Positions 32,874-44,203 of a DNA stretch of 64,000 bases are shown piece by piece. The DNA is taken from contig NW_024882200.1 in assembly GCF_019059575.1 (NCBI RefSeq), forward strand, positions 62,001-126,000, written 5' to 3'. The translations under genes and the position numbers were made by a program. The notes beneath the pieces were generated by a model. The model did not search any database. It was not told the origin of the DNA and worked only from the letters and a program-made list of their open reading frames with translations. This DNA is from Amphibalanus amphitrite. Taxonomy: Eukaryota; Arthropoda; Thecostraca; Balanomorpha; Balanidae. Numbering within the stretch: position 1 is the stretch's first letter; each line of letters opens with the position of its first letter.

Positions 32874-34102
32874 CTGTGGGGAGACAAAACCCGCAGGGTT
32901 ACATCAGTGTCACTACACGCAAGGCATCGCGACAGGCGGATTCCACGCCATCTCTTCGGCTAGAGGCGGAAATCATGGGGAGCAGGCAGCTGAAGCTGCA
33001 AGACACAAGCTGTATGAATCGCGATTACCGTCGTTAAATCGAAGAGTCGCACACCTAGCTCAAAGCCAGGAGATGTTGGTGAGCTACCAGGAACATGGTC
33101 CTAGTCTCAACAACTCTGTCTGAGCCTGATCATTAACTTCGTACGGCGTTCATTCATCAAGTTGTGTAACAGAGAGGAGCACTATAGCCCACGGGAGCTA
33201 CGTCTCTTCGCAACTCTCGCACATATGGCGTTCGAAATGTCCCGCAGTGTTCGACGAATTTGCCTCTCGCACTTCGTGCCGCGTGTCAAGGTCACGCCGG
33301 CGGCCCCACCCCGAGCGTCGGCTAGTCACGTGACCATCGATGAGGGCATCAGCGTTCCGTTTCCTAATGACCATGCGGCACGATTGATAGGACAGGAGGC
33401 GGCGCGGCGTGCGCGCGGGTGTCGAAACGCACGCCACGGGTCCGGCCGGCGGCGCCGACTGTTGACTGCTGACCTCTGCTGACGGTCTGCTGGGTCAGCG
33501 GTGTGCCGCTGATGTTAGCAACTCGGGGCGGGTGTAACCGGAGAGCCGCACGCACACGGAGCGGTTGAGCAGCAACGCCACACAGAGCCGGTGTATTGGA
33601 TGACCCAGCGCACCCACACCGCCACAGACAATGGGTCCGGCCGACAGAGTCCCGGCCACAATCGTGTCCACGCGCACACCGGAAAGTGGACCATTTGTTA
33701 CAGATAACGCGTAGCTTTCTGAAAGAAGTGAATGTTGTGGTGAATGGGGGAGAAAAAGTTCGATTAAAGTGACGGATAATTACAAAATATGACTTCCAGA
33801 GTGAACATTCTTCACTTAAACACTTCCAATGCCTTTGGAAATACCTTGGAGACCCTGAAGAGCAGCGCTTGAGGGTAAAAAGGGGCAGGAGCAATTTTTC
33901 TCCAAGAGCTTTAGCGTTTCAGCAACCAGAAAAATGACAGATATCTGATATGGTTCTAACCATATCACATGAAACTGGTTGATTATACTGCCGGTTCTCC
34001 GAATCACGACACAACAGTTACACGCAAGGTAATATAGGTATATCAAATGCGCACCACAAGGATGACGTCATATAAAAAGAAAAGGCAGCGTTTGATGCTT
34101 AC
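32874..34102 (-). other. CUX1/CASP intron between exons C and D
   Basis: This 1.2-kb intron is bounded by verified phase-matched exons. An open plus-strand frame from about 32885 to 33123 continues out of the GA tract but has no recognisable domain. Apart from the CRE/TATA motif near its 5' end, nothing was recognised. Confidence 0.7.
34063..34079 (+). promoter_or_regulatory. CRE palindrome abutting TATA box
   Basis: The perfect cAMP-response element TGACGTCA (34063-34070) is followed directly by TATAAAAAG (34071-34079) on the plus strand. Transcription from such a TATA box would start near 34100, at the edge of CUX exon C and antisense to it. No open frame of interest follows, so any product would be non-coding. 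Confidence 0.3.
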
Positions 34103-34169
34103 CTGGCGTGGGTGTTCTCCTCATATTTGGCCTTGACCTCGAACAGCTCACTTTGGCTCAGTTCGAGAT
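34103..34169 (-). CDS. CUX1: CUX1/CASP coiled-coil exon C
   Basis: This 67-nt exon lies between a cattttcag acceptor and a gtaagc donor on the minus strand. With the G carried over from exon B it reads DLELSQSELFEVKAKYEENT, then HA and the first two bases of an arginine codon. It matches [23 protein letters not shown] of human CUX1/CASP almost residue for residue in the [13 protein letters not shown] core. It ends in phase 2, and exon D supplies the missing single base. It continues the coiled-coil rod, with no break or stop. A CRE-plus-TATA motif on the opposite strand lies only about 25 bp beyond its donor. Confidence 0.9.
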
Positions 34170-37100
34170 CTGAAAATGAAGAAAATCTAGGTCAAACATA
34201 CATGAATCAACTTAAACCGGATCGGCGGGACAAAGGAAAGTTATAAAATTCATTGATCAGGAATTGATTCAAACGTCCAGATCTCGAGGACTGGTATCAT
34301 GTCTGTAGGTACTGATATCTGGTGACCACAAGGTATGACCACAAAGGGTGGGGAGGCAAGCTAGATACACAGCACACACACATCTTCACCACACTGAGAC
34401 AAGACGGAACTCAAAGTGGCACAAAGACTTCACTAGCAACATGTCACCAATACCGCATGTTATCACCCTCGGTGTCATACTGTCAGCAATTACAGTAGCG
34501 GTGGCAGCAGCAGCACCTACAGCGGCAGTGGCGGCGGCAGGAGCAGAGGCAGCGGCCTCCCGCGGCGTCGACGACAGCTGCCGGCCCCACCGCACCGTGA
34601 CTCGGCCCGGCGAAAATTGATATCGCTGTTGTTAATAATTACACGCTAATGGACTTTTGATGAGGCCGGCACCACTTCGGACAATGAGCATCAGCGCATT
34701 CGATTTTGCCGCATGCACAATGGTCGATTACCCGACTGGGACGGTAATGAGACGGACATCGTCTCTCTCAGCTTCGATTACCGGTGAGCCGCCGCCGCCG
34801 CCGCCGCCGCCGCCGGAGGCAGTCGTCAGCTGCGCAGCCGCTTTTTACACCGCCGACGGCGTCGCGATCGTAAAGTCGCCCTAAATTCACAAAATGATAT
34901 GAATCGAGGGCCAAGTTTTGGCGTAAGTAAGCGACAGGTCCGTATCTACGGTGACAGATCGGCCATAAATGCGAGAGCGTGCCTGAGGGATGAGCGCAGC
35001 TGGGGCGACATTCAGAACACCGCCGCTCCAGAAACGCGCAACTATCCAGAAACGGTCGGAAGGCCCGAAAGGAGGAATTTCGAAAGAGCTGAAAACTCCT
35101 GCGTCGCCGAGCCGAGCAGGCGCACATCTCCAATGACCGATGAGCGAATCACCGTGCCACTCGACGACGTGCACCACAAGTGCGGAATACAAGGCGCTCA
35201 GGCAGTATAACTAACGAGCGACTTTATCTTGCAGCGCGGCTAACTATGCGAATGGTGCCTCGTAGCTCACTCAGGGAGCCGCCAAAAGTTGCCGGAGCTC
35301 GCAGCCAGCCGAGCGCGGTGTGCACGCTCCCAGACGTCCTCATTTAGTGGAATCGACACTATCACGTTATTCGATCGGCGTACCCTTTGAAGTCGGTCTC
35401 GGCGACTGTCGGAGAGCGGCGGCGGCGGCAGGAGTGGCGGTGCCACGGGCTGACGGGGCGGCCAGCCGTCGAGTGGGAGTCATCAGCTGGAGGCCACCGG
35501 CCGGCCACTCTCATCAGGGCCGGCACCAATTAGATCGGCGCGCGCAGCGCCCCAGCAAAGTAATGACGTCTGATTCTACAGCTTCACTAATGTGCTGCAC
35601 ACAGGGAAGGCTCGAGAGCCGCCACACTGGCTGCCGAAATAGAATCGAACAATTAGGGCGAAAGGTATGCCGAGGTCAGGTGAACTTAAAACCGACTGCA
35701 GTGTAACATAAGCCAGCATATTTCTCCAAGCGATTGCATTTTTTTGCATACTTTCTACGTCGCTATATTTTTTAATTATCCCTTCGTTCAAAAACGTTTT
35801 AGGCAGTTTTAGTTGAAAATCAGCAAGCTTTCTTCCACATCCAACCGTGGTCTACCAGCAGCGCCTGTTTCGCGACACCTCAGGGAGGTAAGTCAGCAAC
35901 AAGAAGGATGTCTGCAATCAGGGCCTAATGGCGTCTGATGACATCCTAGCACCTGCTGAGGATGACGCACCTCCACCAGCCGCATCAGTTGACCCCGCGA
36001 CCGGAGGCCGAGGTCAGTTCACCACGAGCAAGTGACTCCTCCCCGGCTATTGGCCGTCTCCGCCGCCCGCCGTGCGCTCGTCACCGCCTCCGGTCGCCTG
36101 GTCCGACCACAAAGGGGCGGCTCGTTCATCGTCGCGGCTTCCGACCGCGGCGCATCGAACTTTTCCCACACTCTTAATTAAGCGGCATATGATTTCCAGT
36201 GACCCTGAATGGATGGTGTGGGAACAGCGGCCGTCGCGCATCGGCACGACATTCCAGAGCCTGCAACAGCCGGCAGCGACCGGACGCGGGCCCCAATAAG
36301 ACGCCGGAGCCCAGATGGCCGACTGTTCAGCGCCCTCAGTGCTCGGGCGCCGGCAAATGGCACGCTTCCTGTCTGAAGCGGAGGCTCGGTGCGCTCAGAG
36401 CCGCCGGCGGCGACGCAGAGTCATTTGACCGCGCACATTCAGAACGGCCCCCTCGTCTAATCAGTCAGTAAATGAAGAGCATAGACCGCGACTCTGAATT
36501 GCCACCACGGGGACACAAGGCGCGACCCACAGTCAGAGCAGAGAAGCCGAGCGGTCAGCGCCACGTTCCCTGACAGACTACCATGACGAGGCAGTATACA
36601 TACACTATACAATATACCCTTTACAGTCCACCTCTGGGCTCCATGCGCCATACAAAGTTGCACACTGGCAGCCGTGTCCACACACAGACACAGCCCGTCA
36701 TGAATCAGCACCTGGCCGCAAAGGCGGCAGACGTCGAGAACGTGCGGCGCCGGCGGCCGGCCGGACGGGCGGACCTCTCGACAGGGCGCAGCGCACCGCG
36801 CCGGGCCGTCGAGCGGCAAGACAAAGCGCTCGCTGACACACCGGGCGACGCAAATGCACATCGGGCCGACCCGTGCCGGCGAGCAGCGTGCAATGTTGCA
36901 ACCGCGCGTCGAGAGCACTGGGCATTGTTCGCGCACAGCGGCCGGGAAAAACGACCCACTCTCTCCTCTCGAGCTGAAACCCGGCTGCCACTTTACAGCA
37001 CATAAACTATCCACACCCCGGACGGGCACTGAACCAACTGCAGCCGCCCACATAAAACCGGATTTAAATCCCCTTTTAGGATCGTCTGATTTTATTTCGG

Positions 37101-37678
37101 CTGTTCGATCTGTTCATTGTAATCCCCTGGCTCGTGTAAACCATCAGACTTTGTTGTGGGAGAGCTAAATAAGCCGTAGTCGCCCGAACACCAGCGCTGT
37201 AAAATCATTCCGATGAAAGAAAACACCCACGCTTTCCTCATGACGACCACTCCACGCAACCATTCACCGGGTGACATCAAGTAAGCAGGTTACCTCACCG
37301 GCTACCAATGTCTTCACGTCATACGTCTAAACACCTCGCACCATGTTCGTACGTGGTGCAGGTTCACGCTCAATCCCCGTCAGCCCCGTCCCACGGTTGG
37401 ACCTGGCATTAACCAGTGCCGGCAGGGTTTGAGGAAGGGCGACCGGAGCAGGGAGGTTGATCAGAAATTTTCAAGGAACCAGCCAAGAAGATAGCGGAGT
37501 TCCTCCGGATAGATTTTCAAGGAAACGGCCAAGAAGATACGCGGAATTCCTCCAGAAAGTGGGGCGCATCGACCCCCCCCCCCCAAGTCGACGCGCTTCC
37601 GCAACGGACCCCATAGGGGGCCCTTGCGTGGCGTGCAAGAAGAAAGAGAAAGAGAGAGGTTGATCAGACTGTACTCAC
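34170..37678 (-). other. CUX1/CASP intron between exons B and C
   Basis: This 3.5-kb intron has GC-rich blocks at about 34.5-34.9, 35.3-35.5, 36.0-36.5 and 36.7-37.0 kb. An AT-core cluster (ttaataattacac, gctaatgg) lies at about 34630-34660. A nine-unit CCG/CGG run lies near 34790-34815, and short homopolymer C runs near 37575. A purine-rich tract (agaaagagaaagagagag) sits just beyond the exon B donor at 37640-37660. No gene was recognised inside it. Confidence 0.6.
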
Positions 37679-37811
37679 CGCTGGTCAGCTGGGCCACGCG
37701 GTGCTCGGCCTCAGCCAACCGCCTGGTCGACAGCAGCTGCTCGTCGTGGTACGTCTGCTCTCGCTCCTGGAACTCACGCAGCAGGTCGCGCTCCATCTCC
37801 TTGGTGCGCTC
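37679..37811 (-). CDS. CUX1: CUX1/CASP coiled-coil exon B
   Basis: This 133-nt minus-strand exon has a pyrimidine-rich acceptor (ttctgttccccctcag) and a gtgagtac donor. It starts in phase 0 and ends in phase 1. It encodes ERTKEMERDLLREFQEREQT, then YHDEQLLSTRRLAEAEHRVA, then QLTS. The second part aligns with STTSKLEEAEHKVQSLQT of human CUX1/CASP, as I recall it, and the first part with the preceding EKEQKLQNDFAEKERKLQ stretch. The whole exon is predicted coiled coil, dense in E, R, Q and L. The single leftover G joins the AT that opens exon C to make an aspartate codon, which confirms the junction. Codons are GC-rich at third positions, in contrast to the flanking introns. Confidence 0.9.
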
Positions 37812-40800
37812 CTGAGGGGGAACAGAAAAGGAGTCGATGTCAGGGATATGTTAGCTCCGTGGCGCACCCATGAGAGAACAAAGAGCAGGTACAGGTTAGG
37901 CCAGATAAGAACTCCTTGTAAGTTCCTGAGGAACACAAAAGAGACACAGGTTAGGTCATGTCACCTGACTGGGGGTTGACAAGAACGCAGAAGAGGAATA
38001 GGTATAGTGAACTTAGCCTCTTCGTGGACTTCACACTCAAGCCTGTCGATGGTCCACTTCTTACATGCATACAGCGGCCATCCAAAGAGCCCTCACGACC
38101 TCGGCTGAAGACACGACAGCGTGACAGTATTTCTTCCAACTCCTCACACTTCCGCTTCAGCTGAAGGACTTCAGTGTGTCAGAGGTCTTTATTTACCTTT
38201 ACGTCTACTCCATACCCATCTCCACTTCAGTTGAGGACAGCACAGCTTGGCGTTCGTCCCTCCATCACCTCCCTCTCCGCCTCACCGACAACGTGTGTGC
38301 GTGTCCCGTGAAATGCGCCCTGGTCGTGCCGGCGACGCACTTCAACCCGTCACCGCATGACCAATTAAGCTAAAACAGAGACACGGATGGCCCGTTAGCT
38401 GGACGGGCGCAGGCAGAGGCACGCTTCACCGAGGAGAAATTCGGGTCGGCGGTGACTGTGGCGCGGCCATTTGTCGTGGACCTGGCCAGGGAGGCACCTG
38501 GTGGGGCGGGGCGCCGGGTCGCGCCGCACAATGACAGGTGACACGGGCAGCCCCGCCCGCAGCTACCGACACCTCGCGTGGCGAGGGATACTGGACAAGG
38601 CAGAGCCACGCCCAGCTGTCTTCCTCTCTAGTGGGGAACGGTGGACATGTAGTAGTTTTCACAGCTGCCAAGGTAGCTGAGGAGCATTGAAGCCTATAAA
38701 ATGACACAGACATGAAACCAATTCTTTTTGGTTGTAGGCTTAGTTTGTATAAGGTAACATGACACGCAGTCGTAAGATAAAGCACAAGATGTGAGCAAAC
38801 GGACAAATATTCTGATCTGATGTGTTATCATAGGCGAACGGTGCCAGCCCATCCCTGCCGCAGGAGAAAAGTGAACAACCAATGGCTGCAGCTGGTCCGC
38901 CTACCGACCAGCCCGACCGCCGCCGCCGACCGCTGCTGCAGTCCTGTCTATCATTCATGCCATTAATGTTGCACAGATATCTGTGGAATCAATACCGACT
39001 GGCCGAAGGCCCAGGAGCGCATGACGCCAGATAGCTATCGCAGGCCAGCACGGCGCCACAGTTGGCCGCAGCAGGTTTCGGGAACCGCCATGACATTTAT
39101 AATCTATAGCGGCCGGCATTGGCGGGGTTCGTGAGCCATCTCGCGATAACGCACGCTCCAAAAGACAGAAATAATAAGCCGGAAGTCGAATACGATCGCC
39201 AGCATGACGATTAAGTGATTATTTGAGCCAAGGTCTTCCATGGGATTGCCAGTATGGTGACGTAACCAGGGCCAAGGCGCAGAACCACCAGAGCGTAAGG
39301 GTTTTAAAACGTCTGTGACCGTGTGACATCTTATCGAAACAATCACCAATTGTCGAAACCACAAAGAAACCCGACTCCAAAAGAGAGTACCTACGAGCGA
39401 CGTTATCTGTCCCCCATAACAACCATCACAGGATGTGGCAATGGCCGGTAAACCGCTTGAAACACGAGACCATGATGCAGAACTATGAGCTGCGATTAGG
39501 TGCGGCAGCCCAGACAATGAGTTCCCAACAATAATGGCAAAACCTTCAGATATTCGATGCAGAGATCAGCAGAAGCCAGCCAACACCTGCGTGGCGGCTG
39601 AGAAGCACATAACGCTTCTACCGCGCACTCAAGACCTAGCGCTCTCCATGATCAGCCGTCTATCACCCCAATGGATCACAAGTCTGTCAGACATCGTCAC
39701 AAGCCTGGCCGGCACGGGCTTCCGCCACGGGTCACAGGCCTCGGCACGCTCCCCCGGCAGCCGGGGCCCTTTTTGCGGCCCTTTGAGGCGGCGCGGCGGC
39801 GGGGCTCGGTTTACGGGCACGGGTCCGCCGAGGAGCCTCCACAAAACACAGCGCCGGCAGGAAACGCCGGATCAATTCGACATTGTCTACTTCACAGGGG
39901 ACCGCACGCCGACGGTCGGTCGCAGGGGTGGGCGCCACGCCGGCGTGACACCACACGGCCGCCACGTCAGCTCGGATGAGGCGTCTGATGTGAGGGTGAT
40001 GTGGAGTGACGTGCGTGCGCCGGCCGCCACAGCTCGGTCCGCCGCGGTTGACCGACCAGCGCGTCACATTGTCACCATCGTCACCGCTCGGCCGCCGACC
40101 GCAGCACTCCGCCCCCGAGCGGTTAGCCGACCCCAAACGGGGCGCGCGGCCGCTCGAGCGGTGCCGGTGTGGCCGCGACGGGCTCCACTAATCCCCGGCG
40201 ATGAATGGGGTACGAGCGACCGGCTGACGACCGGTAGCCGGGGTGGAACGGCCCTGTCCACCGGCCGTGCAATCCGACGCCCACCGCCACCCTGCCGGCC
40301 GGCCGGACCGGCGCACTCGACGGCAGACGGCAGAGGGACCCTGGTGGGACTGCTGGGGAGTCGGAGATCGCAGGGAACGCTGCACTGGTCACGGTGCACA
40401 GCAGCCAGATAGTCAATGGATGCCTGACATCATCGAGCATAGATATGAAACCAAGAATATTTGGTTGGTGGTTAGAAGCTACGAGCTTTTAACGGTCGCC
40501 ATGATCGGCGGTACCTAATGCTGCAGCATCTGTTCAGATTAAATCGTCAATGAACGTGAATGCAGCGCGCAATTAGTCCAAGGGTCACCGATGACCGGAA
40601 GCCAGCAGCGGTCATTCGCCCTCTGGCGCCATCCCGACTGTCTCAGTGACCGTGCAATGAAGCTGTCACGTCGGCGGAGGCGGAGCCGGCAGCTCATGTA
40701 TTATGCAGCTGAAGGAGCGCCCCAGCATCTCCCGGTCGGCCCGCTCCGCCAGCGGACAGCTCCATCTGGCCGCGGCCGCACACGGCCCGTAAATCGGCCG

Positions 40801-41895
40801 GTGACAATATTTACTGCCGCCCCAGGCGCACTGCGACCGCTCCGAATGGGCTGCACTCGGCCGGTGAAGGCGCCACGACCGACCCCTGCACTGAACCTGC
40901 CGGAGTGAGCGGCGCCGGGGCGTCACCGCGACCGCTGACTGACCCCGCGGCAGGGGTGGACAGGGCAGACGTCCTTTGTCCTCGCGCGGCTACTGCAGCG
41001 CTGAAACGGGCGCCGGATCCAGTGGCAGGTGTGGAGCGGGCGCCGTCTCCGCCGCCGCCGTTCGCCGCGCGCCCTCCTGCACGGTCTCAGTGTTCGTTAC
41101 GGCCCTCCCGCCGCCGCCGAGCTGCAGACGAACGGCGCCAGCCGGCCAGCGGCGGCCGGCAGCCGGCGGCGCCACCGATTATTAGAAACAGATTCGGCGT
41201 CGATAAATGTGATTTAGCGGCTATAAAGGTCGAGCTGGGGCGGCCGTGTGAAGTGTGGCCGGGCGAGGGACAGACCGGCTACTGGGGCAGAGAAGCGAGC
41301 GGGCCGCGGAGCCGTCGAACTGCGGACGCGGTCATGGAAGTACCACTGCACCGGCGCCGGCAGGATGACACCGCTGATCCGCTGACCCGATAGCATGCCG
41401 GCAAAACGGTGACACCCGGCCGCACCGGGAACATCAGATGACTGGGTGACTGGCCGGGCGCTATCTTTAGCGCGGCGGCGGCGTTTCCGACACAGGTGCA
41501 CGACCACGAGGTGTCACCGGACACATTACTGCCAGCACGGCACAGCGCGCACGGCCCAGTCCTCGCCGCTTTCCATCGTCCGTCTTCAGCGCACCATTGC
41601 CCTCAGGGTGACGGGCACTCGGAGCTAAAGTGTCGCATGGCGCCGACAGCCAGCACGCCACTCGTTCCGCCAGCTGCACTTGATTCACCGGTCAGCTATT
41701 TGAGGGTGACTGTCACCCCACACGACTGGCAGATTTAGAGCGGCAAAATGGGCGATTCGATTGGCGTATTTCCCAGATTTTCAACGGCGCCCCAAATGCG
41801 TGGCAACTTTGGCTTAGTCATGCATTTATATAAAGCGTAAAATAGAGTTAGCATGCGGACTATGTAGGACAGGTATTCTGCAGAGACACACTCAC
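37812..41895 (-). other. CUX1/CASP intron between exons A and B
   Basis: This 4.1-kb intron contains the candidate cassette exon. It also holds a strongly GC-rich block at about 38.4-38.6 kb and 39.7-41.7 kb with open frames on both strands and no recognisable domain. A TATA-like ctataaagg occurs on the plus strand at about 41221. Nothing else was recognised. Confidence 0.6.
38065..38160 (-). CDS. Candidate phase-neutral cassette exon in CUX1/CASP
   Basis: Between exons A and B, on the same strand, lies a 96-nt open block. It has an AG acceptor (gtccttcag) and a consensus gtaaga donor. It begins and ends in phase 0, exactly the phase at which A and B meet, so including it would add 32 residues without shifting the frame. 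It begins LKRKCEELEEILSRCRVFSR, whose first half has coiled-coil heptad character (L, K, E and I/L spacing) like its neighbours; the second half is basic and ends in CMH. I do not recall an equivalent insert in vertebrate CUX1, so this may be a lineage-specific alternative exon or a chance ORF. No reading-frame shift or stop is present inside it. Confidence 0.35.
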
Positions 41896-41963
41896 CTCAA
41901 TAATGCTTTCTTGATTGGTTTCAAACTGGCGGATTTTTTCTTCCAATTGTTTGATGGTGACTC
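41896..41963 (-). CDS. CUX1: CUX1/CASP (Cut homeobox) coiled-coil exon A
   Basis: This 68-nt exon is read on the minus strand. It is bounded by an AG acceptor (gttgcag) and a strong gtgagtg donor. After two bases that finish a preceding codon it encodes VTIKQLEEKIRQFETNQESI followed by IE, ending in phase 0. As I recall the family, the stretch matches EVTIKALKEKIREYEQ in the coiled coil of human CUX1/CASP. The same 5' exons serve two products: Cut/CUX, a nuclear homeodomain repressor, and CASP, a Golgi membrane coiled-coil protein. The next exon down the gene starts in phase 0, as required. No exon for the preceding segment (EENQKLR...EFAEVKNQ in vertebrates) was found up to position 64000, so the upstream intron probably exceeds 22 kb. 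Which of the two products the transcript makes cannot be told from here. Confidence 0.85.
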
Positions 41964-42847
41964 CTGCAACAAAGAATGAAAAGCTGTCAGTGATGCGAAC
42001 GCAACATCAAATGCACTACATGGATCACTAACAGGGGTTTGTCTGTGCACCCAGACCATTCCATCAGACCGGGTCTGTGTCGGTCTGCCGGTGGCCGTCC
42101 GAACCGTGCGCCGACACACGGTTTCCGGGGTGGATTTATTCAGACACAAACACAATGGTCGATTCGCTGCGGCGCTGCCGCGACTCGGCTTCGGACACGC
42201 CTCTGGACAGCGGCCAAAGCCACGGCCGGCGCCGGCGCCGCCCGTCGATCACAGGCAAACAAAGGAGTTAAACTCGGGGATAGCTAATTAGAGCCATAAC
42301 GAAAGAGAAAATGAGAAATCATAGCTGGCGGCACGCTGGCGACTGGGGAGATAGGCCGGCCGCCGCCCGGACTGCGCTGCTGGCATTGATCGGACCCACT
42401 AGAAGGCGATTCGTATAATTGGGATCTCAAAGTAAACAGCTTTAATTAGCGACGAAGCACAGTTGATTAAAACCCGAACGGAATAAAGACGCATTTGAAG
42501 TCGGAGTCGCCACCGCCGGCGGGGACGCAGGGCGGGGGCGGGGGATTCCGGATCGGTGCCGGAGTTCCGGCTGGCCTCGTATCCTGAAAGGACTCCGGGG
42601 GCACCACTGAATGAAATCAACGTCTGAGTAAGGCGCACCACTGACATCATATAGCATTGACGTAAGCTCTCTTTACAACAAGACCAAGCTTTTCCTGAGG
42701 CCATCGATGAGAGAGGTACCGCGACCAAGGAAAGGATGAAATCGAGTAGTTCATTTCAGTTCGAGTACAGCCGAAGAGAGGGGAGGAGGGAGAGGGGCCT
42801 CAACCCCGCCCCATCAGCATCGCACGGCAGGGACATTTGCCTCGAGC

Positions 42848-42930
42848 TCTAATTAATCCAGAGGATACCTAACGGCCAGAGTAATGGATCGATTTCATTA
42901 GGCGCTCTTCATTATGAGGGGATAGAGCGG
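42848..42930. promoter_or_regulatory. Possible enhancer core with TAAT motifs
   Basis: Within 80 bp are ctctaattaatccag, gtaatggatcgat, tttcattaggcg and ttcattatg. Dense TAAT cores (homeodomain, Otx-like TAATCC) in otherwise GC-rich intron sequence suggest a regulatory element. Evidence is motif density only. Confidence 0.28.
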
Positions 42931-43349
42931 GCGTTTAAACAAGGCGGACCTCATCTGGCTGGCAATCGCCGCTGGCAGCTCCATCTCTCAGCGGGGAGTG
43001 TCACCCCAAAACACACTGCAACGGGCAGTTCAGACCTCAGCGGATCTGCCCAGGACCCGACCCAAAACAAACTGCAGCGGGAAGCTCGGTACCTCAGCTC
43101 GGTACCAGTCCCAGTGCGAGTTGTCACGATACCTTACTGAGTTCAAACATGTTATGATCTTGTTCATTTTCTCATCGCTGGTTTTGCCCATACTGACATG
43201 CTATAAGAGTGGCTACAAGTTACGATCTGACGTTGACGTCGAGGAGCTAAGACTGATAATAACCAACCGTCCTGAGGAACGAAGACATTCCGAGGGACGA
43301 AACCATCCTGAGGAAGTGGTAGCCGCTCCTGCCTCGTCGCGTCACAGCC

Positions 43350-43565
43350 TGCAGCGGCAGAGCTGGAGCCGAGGACCTTACTGCTGGTGGAGCTAGGGCT
43401 TAGGACCCGACAGACATCGGCATCCTACGGCGGCCGAGCTGGAGTCGAGGATCTTACTGACGGTGCACGGTGGAGCTAAGGCTGAGGACCTGACAGACGG
43501 CGGCAGAGCTGGAGTCGAGGACCTTAAGGACGGTGGAGCTAGGGCTGAGGACCAGACTGATGGCA
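43350..43565. repeat. 69-77 bp minisatellite, three copies
   Basis: Units contain agctggagtcgaggacctta, ctgacggtggagcta and gggctgaggacc. The agctggag anchor lies at 43361, 43438 and 43507. Just upstream, 43000-43110 holds two copies of a separate unit with caaaacacactgca / caaaacaaactgca. Neither is coding in a recognisable way. Confidence 0.75.
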
Positions 43566-44203
43566 GTAGCCCACGGCGGCAGGCTCGGGCTATCCTCTGA
43601 TGAGCCGACCGGGAACTCAGTCCAGCCCGATCAGCTGATTGCCTGTCGGAGGGCGCCGCCCTAGCACTGAGCACGCTGCGCCGCCACCGCCGCCAGCGCG
43701 TCACAATAGCGACAACCGGCAATTAGCGGCGCGCCGGAGACGAAGCCGACGCGTCACACTCGCAGACACCGGCCGAACGCCAATAAAAAGATATGAGCGC
43801 CCGGTAAAAAGGTTCCCTCGGAAAATTGGCCGGCCGTCGGGACGATGGGATGTCGGCGTCTGGGGGCGTGGCGTCGTCAGGGGCTGGCCTGATATGGACA
43901 CAACAGGTTATTAGACGAATTGACCCGAGAGTGCCCAAAAGGTGAAGTGCATTTCACATGATCAGAGTGAAGTCTAGACGTAAACCCATTCGCTTGGACC
44001 TTGGTGGAGCCGAAAGGAATTTCGTGATGGTCGACTTCGAGCCCCACAGCCGCATCGCGAGTACATAATTTAAAATTATTCAAGGCACACATTTCCGATG
44101 AGTCGCGTAAAACACGCGCAGTTTCATGCTAAATGACTGCAGACGACACTAGCATCGGACATCGGCACACTAAATCAGTCGGTTCGATTGCTGTCACAGG
44201 ACT

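Noticed and set aside
39534-40412. 292-codon plus-strand ORF with opposing minus-strand ORFs
   Set aside because: Same compositional effect in a GC-rich island; open on several frames, no domain, no splice support.
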